Positions 42,561 to 51,189 of a stretch of DNA of 64,000 nt are shown piece after piece (the first letter of the stretch is position 1; each line of letters begins with the position of its first letter). The notes beneath the pieces were generated by a model. It made no database searches. It saw only the letters and a list, made by a program, of their open reading frames with translations, and was not told where the DNA came from. Both the position numbers and the translations under genes were made by a program. This stretch comes from Brumimicrobium sp035497735. GTDB lineage: Bacteria > Bacteroidota > Bacteroidia > Flavobacteriales_D > Crocinitomicaceae. Location of the stretch: the NCBI GenBank assembly GCA_035497735.1, contig DATJCX010000071.1, positions 1 to 64,000 of the forward strand. Reading direction: 5' to 3'.

Positions 42561-44073
42561 TCAACTCGAGGTTTATTTTATTAATAAGAGAATTATCGCC
42601 TAATATTTCTGAACAAGTCGTTACAGCGCCAATTGTTGTACCCAAAATTCCATGTAAATTAACGCTTTGTCCGGTTAGAAATAAGTTAGGAATTTTTGTC
42701 TTTGGGTAAACGAATGATTTTAGTGGATTTTTAGCGTCCTTGACAAATCCGTACATATTTCCATTTTTTCCACCGATATAATCTCTAAAAGATAAGGGAG
42801 TGGAAGCGTGAATAGATTGGATACTTTTTCTAATATTTGGGAATTTCTTTTCTATTTCTACCACTACTTTTTCAATGTGTTCTTGCTTGAATTTCTCGTA
42901 AGCCTCCCCACGTTTATTTCTATCAACAACCGTATTTATAGTATTCTCCCAAGCTTTTACTTTCTCAAAGTCCATGTAGGTCAAAATCGAAAGGTGATCT
43001 GCAAATTTCTGAGCTTTTTCAGTTGTCCCCATAGAAAGCATATACATTTCTGGCCAATTCTCTCCTTTGTTTTGAGCGGCTGTCCAAACTGTTTCAGGAC
43101 TGTTGAAATGGTAAATATTGTGATTCAAATAAGAGAAAGTTTCTGGTTTGAACTTAATGTGAACGCTAAAGGAAGATGTCGTCACTTCTAAGTCTTGTAT
43201 TCTCTTGGTGAATGACTTTCTAAAATGCTGTTCTCCAATGATTTTTATTGCTGCATTGAGTTCTAAATTGACAACAAAGGTCTTCCCATTAATTATATCT
43301 CCATGAATTGTTTTGACTCCAATGGGTGTGTTCTCTTCGAATATAAACTCAGTAACTTCCTGTCTTTTAAAAATGTCACCACCGTATTTTCTGAGTTGTT
43401 TCACCAATGCTTTAGTGATTTGACTTCCGCCAAATATACAACGCCAAGCACTTTTGATATAAGAGTTGACCGTTAAAGCATGTATGTACAATGGCGTTTT
43501 CTCACCGTCTCCGGCGTATAGTAAATTCGTTCCTGCTAAAACACTTTTGAGCTTTTCATTCTCCGTGATGGAATCTAAGAATTCTTTAACCGAAGTAGAA
43601 AGATATTCTTGATTATAAGCATCTTCATCCTGATGAAGATTGTATAAAGGGAAAGCAAGACATACCTTTTGAAGGGTCGCTGCGTATTTCGCTATTGCTT
43701 CTTTTTCTTCTGGGAAAAACGATTCTAATTCTCGAACGAAATTGTCGTAACCTTGGGTATATGGGTACTGTATTTCATCTCCTTCAAAAGTGATGTAGTC
43801 GAACTTCTCTTCCATTTTAGAAAGACGAAGATCATCTAGGATGCCTAGATATTTAAAATATTGGTGTAAATTCTCACCTTCGTCCAAACTACCAATGTAG
43901 TGAACACCCGTATCGAAAATACTTTTTTCTCGCGCAAAGGTTTGAAGACATCCACCGTACTGATTGTTTTTTTCCAACACACAAACACGCAATCCTTCTT
44001 TTGCTAGAATGACAGCAGAAACCAATCCGCCCATTCCGCTTCCAACAATTATGATATCGTATTCTGTGTTCAA
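42544..44073 (-). CDS. FAD-dependent phytoene-desaturase/isomerase-like oxidoreductase
   Basis: The 509-residue protein begins EYDIIIVGSGMGGLVSAVIL (GxGxxG) and VCVLEKNNQYGG, the pattern of CrtI/carotenoid-isomerase relatives, and ends with FLTGQSVNLHGILGTTIGAVTTC. In aryl-polyene or flexirubin clusters such enzymes are candidates for oxidation of the polyene or of the ring. It overlaps the C45 gene by 17 nt and is separated from the MMPL gene by 3 nt, so it is part of one translation unit. Substrate unproven. Confidence 0.88.
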   Translation of the reverse strand: MNTEYDIIIVGSGMGGLVSAVILAKEGLRVCVLEKNNQYGGCLQTFAREKSIFDTGVHYIGSLDEGENLHQYFKYLGILDDLRLSKMEEKFDYITFEGDEIQYPYTQGYDNFVRELESFFPEEKEAIAKYAATLQKVCLAFPLYNLHQDEDAYNQEYLSTSVKEFLDSITENEKLKSVLAGTNLLYAGDGEKTPLYIHALTVNSYIKSAWRCIFGGSQITKALVKQLRKYGGDIFKRQEVTEFIFEENTPIGVKTIHGDIINGKTFVVNLELNAAIKIIGEQHFRKSFTKRIQDLEVTTSSFSVHIKFKPETFSYLNHNIYHFNSPETVWTAAQNKGENWPEMYMLSMGTTEKAQKFADHLSILTYMDFEKVKAWENTINTVVDRNKRGEAYEKFKQEHIEKVVVEIEKKFPNIRKSIQSIHASTPLSFRDYIGGKNGNMYGFVKDAKNPLKSFVYPKTKIPNLFLTGQSVNLHGILGTTIGAVTTCSEILGDNSLINKINLELNEIQS

Positions 44074-44076
44074 TTA

Positions 44077-47000
44077 TTATGGTTTTAAAAGATAGTAACC
44101 AGTATCTTCATCTTCTTCTATTATTTTGTATTCAAATTTATTAAATATTTCAATAGGAAAAGTATTTTTTAAGACAATCACTTTTTTGAATTGCTGTTGA
44201 TTAAGTAGTTCGTGAACAATCTCCTCTTCAACTGTTGAAGTGATAAAAAGGACTTTTGCTTTAATTTCTTGTGGCTTTTCCAAATAATATAAGTTCCTTT
44301 TTTGAATTAGGTAACTTGTCTTGGCTACTTTTCTATTGTATTCATTCGTTATAAAAGAATAAACCTTTCTTCTTTGTTGTTGAAAGGTCAACATCAAGTC
44401 CCAAATTCCTAAATCATTTCCTATTCTAAGAATACTTTCATTTCCACTAAATTTATCATTCATCTTATGATAGATGAGCTTATTTGTTTCAAATTCTTCT
44501 TTGGCTTGCTGTGTTATTTCTGGCAACTTATACAGGAAGTTTAACTTGATTTTTTCTTTGAAATAATCTACTCCTTCCTTCTCATCTCTAATTTCTTGGA
44601 AATGGTTTCTAAAGTTTGTGTTGATGCGCTTTGTTACATCCTTAAGATTTTCTTCTTTTGTTGCTTCATCAAACTTTATACGTTTTCCTATCTCTAAATA
44701 ATGATGTCCATCAAAAATAATAAAGTCACCTTTTGGAAGTAAGTCTGCATTCCCATGAATATATAGTGGAATAACATCAATTTGATATTTCTGAGCCAAA
44801 AGGAAAGCTCCTTTTCGGAATCTTGCAATTGTGCCATCGAAGGATCTTGTTCCTTCTGGGAATACCGCCAAAAATGTTCCGTCTTTAATGTCTTGAATTA
44901 GTTTTTCCTCCCCGCTTTCTATTCCGGTAGAAACTGGATAGTACCCTGCCCTTTGTATTGCTTTTCCAAAAACAGGAGAATGGTAAACCCAATCATTTAC
45001 TAAAAATATGTAGGGGATAGGTAGAAAGCCAAGTGATAATGTATCTAGAAATGAACAGTGGTTAGCGATGATAATGGCTGGTTCTTTAAAAGTTTCATGG
45101 CGTGGATTTACAATTTTATTTTTCATTCCATAATTGGAATACAGTACAGATTTGGTGAAAAATGAAATTGTTCTTCTAAACCAATATATTTTCTTTTCCT
45201 TTTTAAATGGAAGAATAGGAACGATAAGAAATCCAACAATTGAAAAGAAAATACTAACACCTCCAAAATATCCAAAAGAGAGAATTGCGGTAACCATCAG
45301 TCGTATACTAACTGGTGATTTTCCTTTTCTTGGTCTGTTTTCAATAAAGAATTTGAATAGAATTGGATAAAGTGAAAAGGTGATAAGCATCGCAGAAACA
45401 ATTCCTATTAATGCAATAGCAGAAACAGATTTTAATGCTGGATGTTTGGCGAATATGAGTACGCCAATTGCCAAGACTGTGGTTAAAACAGCAAGAATAA
45501 TGGATGTTCTGTAAGTATGTAACTCGTCTTCACCTGTCGTGTATCTTTTTTGTAATCCACTTGTCATAAAAATACTAAAGTCAACACCCAGACCGATGAT
45601 TAAAGTTGTAACAATGGTGCTGAATACATTTAGTTCTAAATTGAACAAATAGATGAAAGTTGCAGTTACTAATCCAGTCAAAATAATAGGAAGGATGGCT
45701 ATTAACGAAAGTTCAACTCGTTTAAAAAAGAACAATAGAATAATAAAAACAGCGAGTAAGGAATAGTTCATCAATTGTTTGAAGTCGTCTCTGATTTGAC
45801 CTAAAAACTGTTCGCTTATATTCTTTCTGTCTATTGGAATAACATTGTCTTGGGTTAAACGCTGAATAGCTTCTAATCTGTGTAAACTATCTGTTTTTAC
45901 CAGAGAAGATAAAGTATAGAAACCCTCTCTCTCTGTAAAGAATTCTCCTAGTTGTAAAGCTTCTAATCGACTGTAGTCAGTAATGGAAATCGGAATGTGT
46001 TTTTCTCCTAGCAACCCTGTTAATGAAGCGAATGTTCCACTGTTAAATCCTAGGTCAACAGCAGATTCTTCAACCCAGTTTGTAGTATTTTCTATCTTTT
46101 CTGAACTCCAGAATTTGTTCCACTTTTGAATCTTTTCAAGTTGCTTTTCTTCTGACAAAACAAACTTCCCAACTGATGTGTAGTCGTTGATAACGCCTTC
46201 TTTTTGTAACTGTTGGAGTTGTTTTTCAAGTTCATTGTTCTTGTGAATTACACTATCGTTATTTGTTCCATAAACACTTAGATAAATACTTTTCCCACCA
46301 ACGCTTCCAAGGTTTTCAAACTGCTTTTCAGAGGCTTTCATATCCTTTGGCACAAAGTTCAGGTCAGCAATATTGTTGTTGAATCCTACCTTAGAGAATG
46401 CAAATATTCCAACAATAGAAGCAAGGGAGATAAGTGCTATGATGATTTTATTCTTTTCGAATTTGTAGTCTGCAATTCGATCGATGAAAGTGGTTTTTGT
46501 AACTGTACTAGGAATGTAAAGATGTGGAACGATGATCAAAGCACTTAATGCAGATACAATGATTGTAATTGATGCGAATATCCCTAAATCGTTCAATACT
46601 TCAGAGTTGACGAAAATTAAGCATAAGAAAGCTGCTGCAGTGGTTAAACTACTGGCCATGATTGGCTTAGCAACGCTTTTAAATAAATGTTTTACATCTG
46701 AATTCTCCCTGAAATGTGTGATGACATGTAAAGGATAATCGACGGTGATACCGATTAAAATGGCACCGATACTGATAGAAATGGCAGAAATTGAATCATG
46801 CGTAAAGTATAGGAAAGCCAAAGCTGACGAAGCACCGATAGCTGCCGGAATAAACAAAACCAATGGCACATAAACCTTACGGTAGAAGAAAATTAAAATC
46901 AACATTAAAATGCTGAGTGAAATAAAGACGGTACTTTTTATATCCCATTTAATCTGTGTTGCATTTGCTAAAGCAATAAATGGAGCACCAAAATAGGTGA

Positions 47001-47742
47001 TGCTTGCAATTCCTTCATTTTCCTTGTTTATAGCTTCTTGGTAAGCATAGAGATGTTCAACAAATTCTTCATTTCGTTTGGTATCTGTTCCGGAAACGGA
47101 TGGCGTAATAAACAATAAAAGTGTTGATGTATCCGCCGAATGTAGGTACTCATTGTAAATGATAAAATCTTTTGAAACGCCTAATTCTCGCAGGTGGTTT
47201 AATCCTTTGAAAGTTATACCTAAAGGATCTCGTAGAATAAAGTCTCTCGCTACGATTCCTGTTGGAGAAATCAGCGTTGAGAAATTCTCTTGCATGCGCT
47301 CTTCGATTTTATCCTTGCTTATTTCTGCTTCAAGCGCTTGGTAGTCTTCCTCTTCTAAGAATAAAGGTAAGTGTTCGTAAACGAATGTAAAAGTTTCATC
47401 GATTTCTTTACTGTCGACTATTCCTTGAATTTCGCTGTAATGTGTAGAATCTTGTGCAATGGAATCAATAAATTGTTGTGCAATTCTTGTTAACTCTTCT
47501 TGCTTTTCTTTGTCATTTGCACGAATCATTATCGTGATTTTGTCAGAAAAATTGAGCTGATTTATAACCTTGGCTGTGATGTCATTGTGTTCATCTTTTG
47601 GAAGCATTTTAGAAATATCTTCTTCAAAGTTGATTTGTGAAGCCAAATAGACAAATAAAGATAACATTCCTAAAATAAGTAGGAAGAATGCTTTTCTCCA
47701 TTTTTTTATTGAAAAATATATTTGCGTAAATAACTTAGCCAT
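44077..47742 (-). CDS. MMPL/RND-type exporter fused to 1-acylglycerol-phosphate acyltransferase and MTase-like domain
   Basis: This 1221-residue fusion has an RND/MMPL part of about 12 membrane helices in two halves (residues 15 to about 790; GITVDYPLHVITHF and GLGVDFSIFMTSG are the family Asp motifs), a PlsC-like domain near residues 885-1055 (NHCSFLD and FPEGTRSFDG), and a tail near 1100-1220 resembling a degraded methyltransferase (LRIGNDLGIWDLMLTFQQQR). MMPL proteins of aryl-polyene clusters export the pigment; the attached acyltransferase may join it to a membrane lipid. It is followed by the FAD oxidoreductase 3 nt downstream and overlaps the GT2 gene by 8 nt. Confidence 0.93.
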   Translation of the reverse strand: MAKLFTQIYFSIKKWRKAFFLLILGMLSLFVYLASQINFEEDISKMLPKDEHNDITAKVINQLNFSDKITIMIRANDKEKQEELTRIAQQFIDSIAQDSTHYSEIQGIVDSKEIDETFTFVYEHLPLFLEEEDYQALEAEISKDKIEERMQENFSTLISPTGIVARDFILRDPLGITFKGLNHLRELGVSKDFIIYNEYLHSADTSTLLLFITPSVSGTDTKRNEEFVEHLYAYQEAINKENEGIASITYFGAPFIALANATQIKWDIKSTVFISLSILMLILIFFYRKVYVPLVLFIPAAIGASSALAFLYFTHDSISAISISIGAILIGITVDYPLHVITHFRENSDVKHLFKSVAKPIMASSLTTAAAFLCLIFVNSEVLNDLGIFASITIIVSALSALIIVPHLYIPSTVTKTTFIDRIADYKFEKNKIIIALISLASIVGIFAFSKVGFNNNIADLNFVPKDMKASEKQFENLGSVGGKSIYLSVYGTNNDSVIHKNNELEKQLQQLQKEGVINDYTSVGKFVLSEEKQLEKIQKWNKFWSSEKIENTTNWVEESAVDLGFNSGTFASLTGLLGEKHIPISITDYSRLEALQLGEFFTEREGFYTLSSLVKTDSLHRLEAIQRLTQDNVIPIDRKNISEQFLGQIRDDFKQLMNYSLLAVFIILLFFFKRVELSLIAILPIILTGLVTATFIYLFNLELNVFSTIVTTLIIGLGVDFSIFMTSGLQKRYTTGEDELHTYRTSIILAVLTTVLAIGVLIFAKHPALKSVSAIALIGIVSAMLITFSLYPILFKFFIENRPRKGKSPVSIRLMVTAILSFGYFGGVSIFFSIVGFLIVPILPFKKEKKIYWFRRTISFFTKSVLYSNYGMKNKIVNPRHETFKEPAIIIANHCSFLDTLSLGFLPIPYIFLVNDWVYHSPVFGKAIQRAGYYPVSTGIESGEEKLIQDIKDGTFLAVFPEGTRSFDGTIARFRKGAFLLAQKYQIDVIPLYIHGNADLLPKGDFIIFDGHHYLEIGKRIKFDEATKEENLKDVTKRINTNFRNHFQEIRDEKEGVDYFKEKIKLNFLYKLPEITQQAKEEFETNKLIYHKMNDKFSGNESILRIGNDLGIWDLMLTFQQQRRKVYSFITNEYNRKVAKTSYLIQKRNLYYLEKPQEIKAKVLFITSTVEEEIVHELLNQQQFKKVIVLKNTFPIEIFNKFEYKIIEEDEDTGYYLLKP

Positions 47743-48901
47743 TCTTTTTTCTTCTCTCTAATATTTTTAAAATTGTATAACTGCTAACACCAACGATTGC
47801 AGCACAGCAAGTTGCTAAAATAAAACTTCCTACAATGTATTCAACCAGATGCGTTTTCATATTGCTAAAGTCCCAAGCATTTTGTACTTCAAATTCATTT
47901 CCTAAAAGAAAACTACCGATTCCTAATGAACCGAGAACTATGAATGGTATAAAAGGTGGAATACTAATGTTGGATGCAGCAAAAGCTATTAATTTGTTGA
48001 GTTTAAAAGCAACTGCTAAGAATATAACAGCAACAGTTTGAAATCCCCAAATAGGAATTATTCCAATGAAAACGCCAAGTGCTAGTGAAAGTGCTTTTAC
48101 TTTTGGACTATCATCGGCACCTAAAATATCTTCCTTAATAAACTGTTTTAGGCTTTTTTTTTTGAAGTTCCTGATTAAATTTCGAGGAAGTATGTAGAGT
48201 AAAGTAATGGTTACCAATACGGTGTTGAGTACACTAATTCTTGAGAAATCTCTAAAAGGTCGAAAGTGACTAACTCTTTCTTTGGGGTCGTACTTTACGC
48301 GAACCGGAATGTTTTTTACTGGAATATCCTTCCAAGCAGAACGAACGATGCATTCAATTTCGAATTCAAATTTTGTTGTAAACCATTCTTTCGGCATGAT
48401 GGAAATCGGGTAAACCCTGAATCCAGATTGTGTGTCTTGTAATTTTATCCCTGTTTCAAACCAAAACCAAAAGTTGGAGAATTTATTACCAAAACTACTT
48501 TTAGAAGGTACACCTTCTTGCTCCATGTTTCGAGAACCAATGTACAAAGTTGTCGGCTCTTCTTTAGAAGCTGCAAGGAGTTTTGGTATATCTTCAGGAT
48601 AATGCTGTCCATCTGAATCAATTGTGATTGCGTGGGTGTAACCTAATTCTAATGCCTTTTTAAATCCTGTTCTAAGTCCGATTCCTTTCCCAGAATTGCG
48701 AGGAAGATGTACTTGTGTGATACTTGCGTATTCCTTTAGTATTTCAGCTGTGTTGTCGGTAGAACCGTCATTGATAATGATAATATCTTGGGCTGGAAAA
48801 ACGGCAATAACTCCATCAATTACGGTTTTTAATGTTCGGTCATTGTTGTAAGTTGGAATAATTACACAATAAATGGTTTCAGCGTTAATAGGTTCTTGCA
48901 T
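47735..48901 (-). CDS. Family 2 glycosyltransferase fused to DUF2062
   Basis: The N-terminal GT-A domain (about residues 8-225) shows CVIIPTYNNDRTLKTVIDGV, IIINDGSTDNTAE and AITIDSDGQHYPEDIPKLL (DxD-like), with ESG-type FRVYPISIMPKEWFTTKFEF. Then follows DUF2062, with four hydrophobic helices (about residues 262-380; PKVKALSLALGVFIGIIPIW). It probably transfers a sugar or polyprenyl-linked group in the membrane. GT2-DUF2062 proteins are regular members of aryl-polyene clusters. Acceptor unknown. Confidence 0.9.
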   Translation of the reverse strand: MQEPINAETIYCVIIPTYNNDRTLKTVIDGVIAVFPAQDIIIINDGSTDNTAEILKEYASITQVHLPRNSGKGIGLRTGFKKALELGYTHAITIDSDGQHYPEDIPKLLAASKEEPTTLYIGSRNMEQEGVPSKSSFGNKFSNFWFWFETGIKLQDTQSGFRVYPISIMPKEWFTTKFEFEIECIVRSAWKDIPVKNIPVRVKYDPKERVSHFRPFRDFSRISVLNTVLVTITLLYILPRNLIRNFKKKSLKQFIKEDILGADDSPKVKALSLALGVFIGIIPIWGFQTVAVIFLAVAFKLNKLIAFAASNISIPPFIPFIVLGSLGIGSFLLGNEFEVQNAWDFSNMKTHLVEYIVGSFILATCCAAIVGVSSYTILKILERRKKNG

Positions 48902-48907
48902 TTAAAA

Positions 48908-49411
48908 TCATTTTCTTTGATTCATTTCCTCAGGGCTAAAGATATTTAAATCTTTATTTATATCCTCTACAAAATGTTTTAAACTTTTAGGAGAATTCGC
49001 GTTAGTTACCATGTCAGCATAATTGTCTAAAATGAACTTTTTATCTTCTTCTATGTTGCTTTTATATCTTAGGAAATCAGGCGTTTTCTTTTGAATAATT
49101 AAACGAATTAAACGGATTTCAAAACTTTTAGGTTCAGCTAGCACTGCCACTTCTAATTTATCTCTCCCTGCTTTAAAGAGTTTGATCTTTTGAGGAATGT
49201 TGCTTCCATAATCAGCAAGCATAATTTCTGAAGCACCTAGATATGCGTTTTTTAAATTCACATTGATGTTCATTTCCTTTTGCATCAACTCATTAAATGC
49301 TATTGCTGCCTCCTCGGAATTTCTTGCTTTTTTAAAAGACAAACGAACTTGGTCAGTAGTTATTCCAGAAAAGAGTAAAAAACTGAAAAGAAGGCCGGCG
49401 AAAATTTTCAT
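48908..49411 (-). CDS. Secreted helical protein of unknown function
   Basis: A signal peptide (MKIFAGLLFSFLLFSGITTD) precedes about 147 helical residues: RNSEEAAIAFNELMQKEMNI, LKNAYLGASEIMLADYGS, KAGRDKLEVAVLAEPKSFEI. The pattern is TPR-like but no family name is certain. It is encoded between the FabZ-like and GT2 genes with gaps of 2 and 6 nt, so it belongs to the flexirubin operon; it may help periplasmic handling of the pigment. Confidence 0.75.
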   Translation of the reverse strand: MKIFAGLLFSFLLFSGITTDQVRLSFKKARNSEEAAIAFNELMQKEMNINVNLKNAYLGASEIMLADYGSNIPQKIKLFKAGRDKLEVAVLAEPKSFEIRLIRLIIQKKTPDFLRYKSNIEEDKKFILDNYADMVTNANSPKSLKHFVEDINKDLNIFSPEEMNQRK

Positions 49412-49413
49412 TT

Positions 49414-49785
49414 CTAAATAATTATATAATTTAAGTCCATTTTAACTGCATCAATCGTGCCAAATGAGCTTACGTTTTTAACGCGTATTGTATTGCCTTC
49501 CTTACTTTCAATTGTTAACTTCAATTTTAAATCAGGTGTTTTATTTGGATCGATTAAAGCAGTGAATTTTATGTTTCTAGAAGACCTTAATGATAAGTTT
49601 AAATTCAATGCTTCAGAAACTATTTCCTTAACGATTTGAATCATACATACTCCTGGAACGACAGGTTGTCCTGGGAAATGTCCTTTGAATATTTCGTGCT
49701 TGTTATTCAAATGAATGTTTGCGATATATTCAGTGTCGCTCACCTGTTCAAGGTTCTTTAATTGATAGAAGTCGTCCTTTAGCAT
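49414..49785 (-). CDS. FabZ/FabA-like beta-hydroxyacyl-ACP dehydratase
   Basis: The 123-residue hotdog enzyme keeps the canonical active site KGHFPGQPVVPGVCMIQIVK (His36), unlike the two degenerate hotdog proteins at 27119 and 27570. It is the best candidate for real dehydration of 3-hydroxyacyl-ACP during polyene extension. It is the first gene of the minus operon running to 39556. A hairpin and a TATCTTTG promoter element lie just upstream. Confidence 0.92.
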   Translation of the reverse strand: MLKDDFYQLKNLEQVSDTEYIANIHLNNKHEIFKGHFPGQPVVPGVCMIQIVKEIVSEALNLNLSLRSSRNIKFTALIDPNKTPDLKLKLTIESKEGNTIRVKNVSSFGTIDAVKMDLNYIII

Positions 49786-49805
49786 AAAAGTTTGTTAGTT
49801 AAAAA

Positions 49806-49831
49806 TGGGGAATACTTATGGTAATTCCCCG
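49806..49831 (-). terminator. Hairpin: terminator or leader attenuator
   Basis: GGGGAAT / ATTCCCC pairs around a 10-nt loop and is followed on the minus strand by ATTTTTA. It could end the FAD gene transcript (49874-51103). Because the promoter-like TATCTTTG at 49842 lies upstream of it, it would also be in the leader of the FabZ-like gene. Confidence 0.6.
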
Positions 49832-49841
49832 TTTAAAAATT

Positions 49842-49849
49842 CAAAGATA
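49842..49849 (-). promoter_or_regulatory. -7 promoter element of the minus operon
   Basis: On the minus strand this reads TATCTTTG, fitting the Bacteroidota element, 57 nt before the ATG at 49785. If used, it drives the ten-kilobase operon down to 39556. Confidence 0.45.
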
Positions 49850-49873
49850 AAAAAAAAGTCTTAGACTGTTCTT

Positions 49874-51103
49874 TTACATATTAATAGTATAAGCTAAATT
49901 GCTTATGATTTTCTTGTGTTTTGCAACGAATGGATTTTCTTTATTCCAAGCGTATCCTGCTAAAACTGCACATATTTTTTCTTTTACTTCTTTGTTTTCT
50001 GGTTTATGGAAAAATAAGGTTTGTAGATTTCCATTGTACCACTCATTTACATAAGTTGAGAACACTTCGTACGCTTCTGTCATGTAATCAGCAAAATCAG
50101 TTTGCCAGTCTATTTTTTCACCATTCATTTGTCTCGCCAATAACTTTGCAGCTAATAACCCAGATGTTGTCGCAAGCGAAACTCCAGAAGAGAACACAGG
50201 ATCTAAGAATCCAGAACTATTTCCTGTAAGTGCGTAGCCTTCTCCAAATTGTTGACTAACCGTACAAGCATAGTTTTTTCTGATTTGTGGTTCGAAAATC
50301 ATTTCGTTGTTCACAAATCTTTCAGTGAAATGACCAGATCTTTTAATGGCTTCTCTCAATGCTTCATCCGCATTCCCTGTAGGTGAAAGTGCCTCGATTA
50401 ATTCTGTCTTTCCTACTACACCGATGCTTGTAATACCGTTTGAAAAAGGAATCACCCAAAACCAAATTTCTCTTTCTAAAACTTCAAAAGTAATTTGCGT
50501 TCCTTCAACACCTTCAGGGCGGTTTACGTCTTTTGTATGTGTGAAAATCGATGAATTTCCTGTTAAATTTGAAGGCGCATCAAGTCCTAATAGTTTTGGT
50601 AACACTCTACCATATCCACTAGAATCAATAACGAACTTCGCGTTGATTTGTTTTTCTTTTCCTTGAATGTCTCTAACTGTTGTGATAGAATCACTTCCAT
50701 TAAATTCTATCGCCGTAACTTCAGCTTGAAATTCAATTTCAACCCCTTGTCTTTGCGCTTCTTCAGCGAGTATCATGTCGAAGTCAGCACGAGGTACTTG
50801 CCATGTCCAGTCCCATCCTTCACCAAATTTCTGGTCAAAATGAAAGGTAGCATCTACACCGTCTCTAAGAAAACGAGAACAAGTTTTTAATTCAAATCCA
50901 GCTTTTTCTATCGCAGGTATAAAACCTACTTCATCTAAATTGTCCATTACGCGAGGTATTAAGCTTTCCCCAATCTCAAATCTTGGAAATTTTGATCGCT
51001 CAACCACCTTTACTTTTATTCCTTGTTTGTTAAGGTAAGCAGAAGACACACAGCCGGATGGACCAGCGCCAATTATTAGGACATCTACATTTTCAATTTC
51101 CAT
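49874..51103 (-). CDS. FAD-dependent halogenase-like monooxygenase
   Basis: The 409-residue enzyme has GxGxxG IIGAGPSGCVSSAYLNKQG (residues 10-28), GESLIPRVMDNLDEVGF of the tryptophan-halogenase/monooxygenase group, and WTWQVP (residues 99-104), a variant of the WxWxIP motif of flavin-dependent halogenases. Lys73 lies near the position of their catalytic Lys. Some flexirubins are chlorinated, so chlorination of the aryl or resorcinol ring is one option; hydroxylation is another. It is transcribed divergently from the tyrosine ammonia-lyase. Halogenase identity is unproven. Confidence 0.85.
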   Translation of the reverse strand: MEIENVDVLIIGAGPSGCVSSAYLNKQGIKVKVVERSKFPRFEIGESLIPRVMDNLDEVGFIPAIEKAGFELKTCSRFLRDGVDATFHFDQKFGEGWDWTWQVPRADFDMILAEEAQRQGVEIEFQAEVTAIEFNGSDSITTVRDIQGKEKQINAKFVIDSSGYGRVLPKLLGLDAPSNLTGNSSIFTHTKDVNRPEGVEGTQITFEVLEREIWFWVIPFSNGITSIGVVGKTELIEALSPTGNADEALREAIKRSGHFTERFVNNEMIFEPQIRKNYACTVSQQFGEGYALTGNSSGFLDPVFSSGVSLATTSGLLAAKLLARQMNGEKIDWQTDFADYMTEAYEVFSTYVNEWYNGNLQTLFFHKPENKEVKEKICAVLAGYAWNKENPFVAKHKKIISNLAYTINM

Positions 51104-51134
51104 ATTTATAATTGTATTAGATTAAAAAAAAAGA

Positions 51135-51184
51135 TATATTTGCAAAGCCTTATATAAAGGCCGAATTACCTTGAAGCAAATGTA
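51135..51184. promoter_or_regulatory. Overlapping divergent promoters for TAL and the FAD enzyme
   Basis: On the plus strand TATATTTG (51135-51142) stands 48 nt before the lyase ATG. On the minus strand TACATTTG (51184-51177) stands about 74 nt before the FAD gene start, with TTTG (51207-51204) at the -33 distance inside the lyase reading frame. Both promoters share 86 nt, so their use may be mutually exclusive. Confidence 0.5.
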
Positions 51185-51189
51185 CTTAA

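Noticed and set aside
49921..50229. Plus-strand frames opposite the FAD halogenase-like gene
   Set aside because: They are Phe/Leu/Lys-rich shadows of the minus-strand gene, without start context or similarity.
49874..51103. Calling the FAD enzyme a definite chlorinase
   Set aside because: The WxWxIP motif is only a variant (WTWQVP), and hydroxylases share this fold; evidence is not enough.
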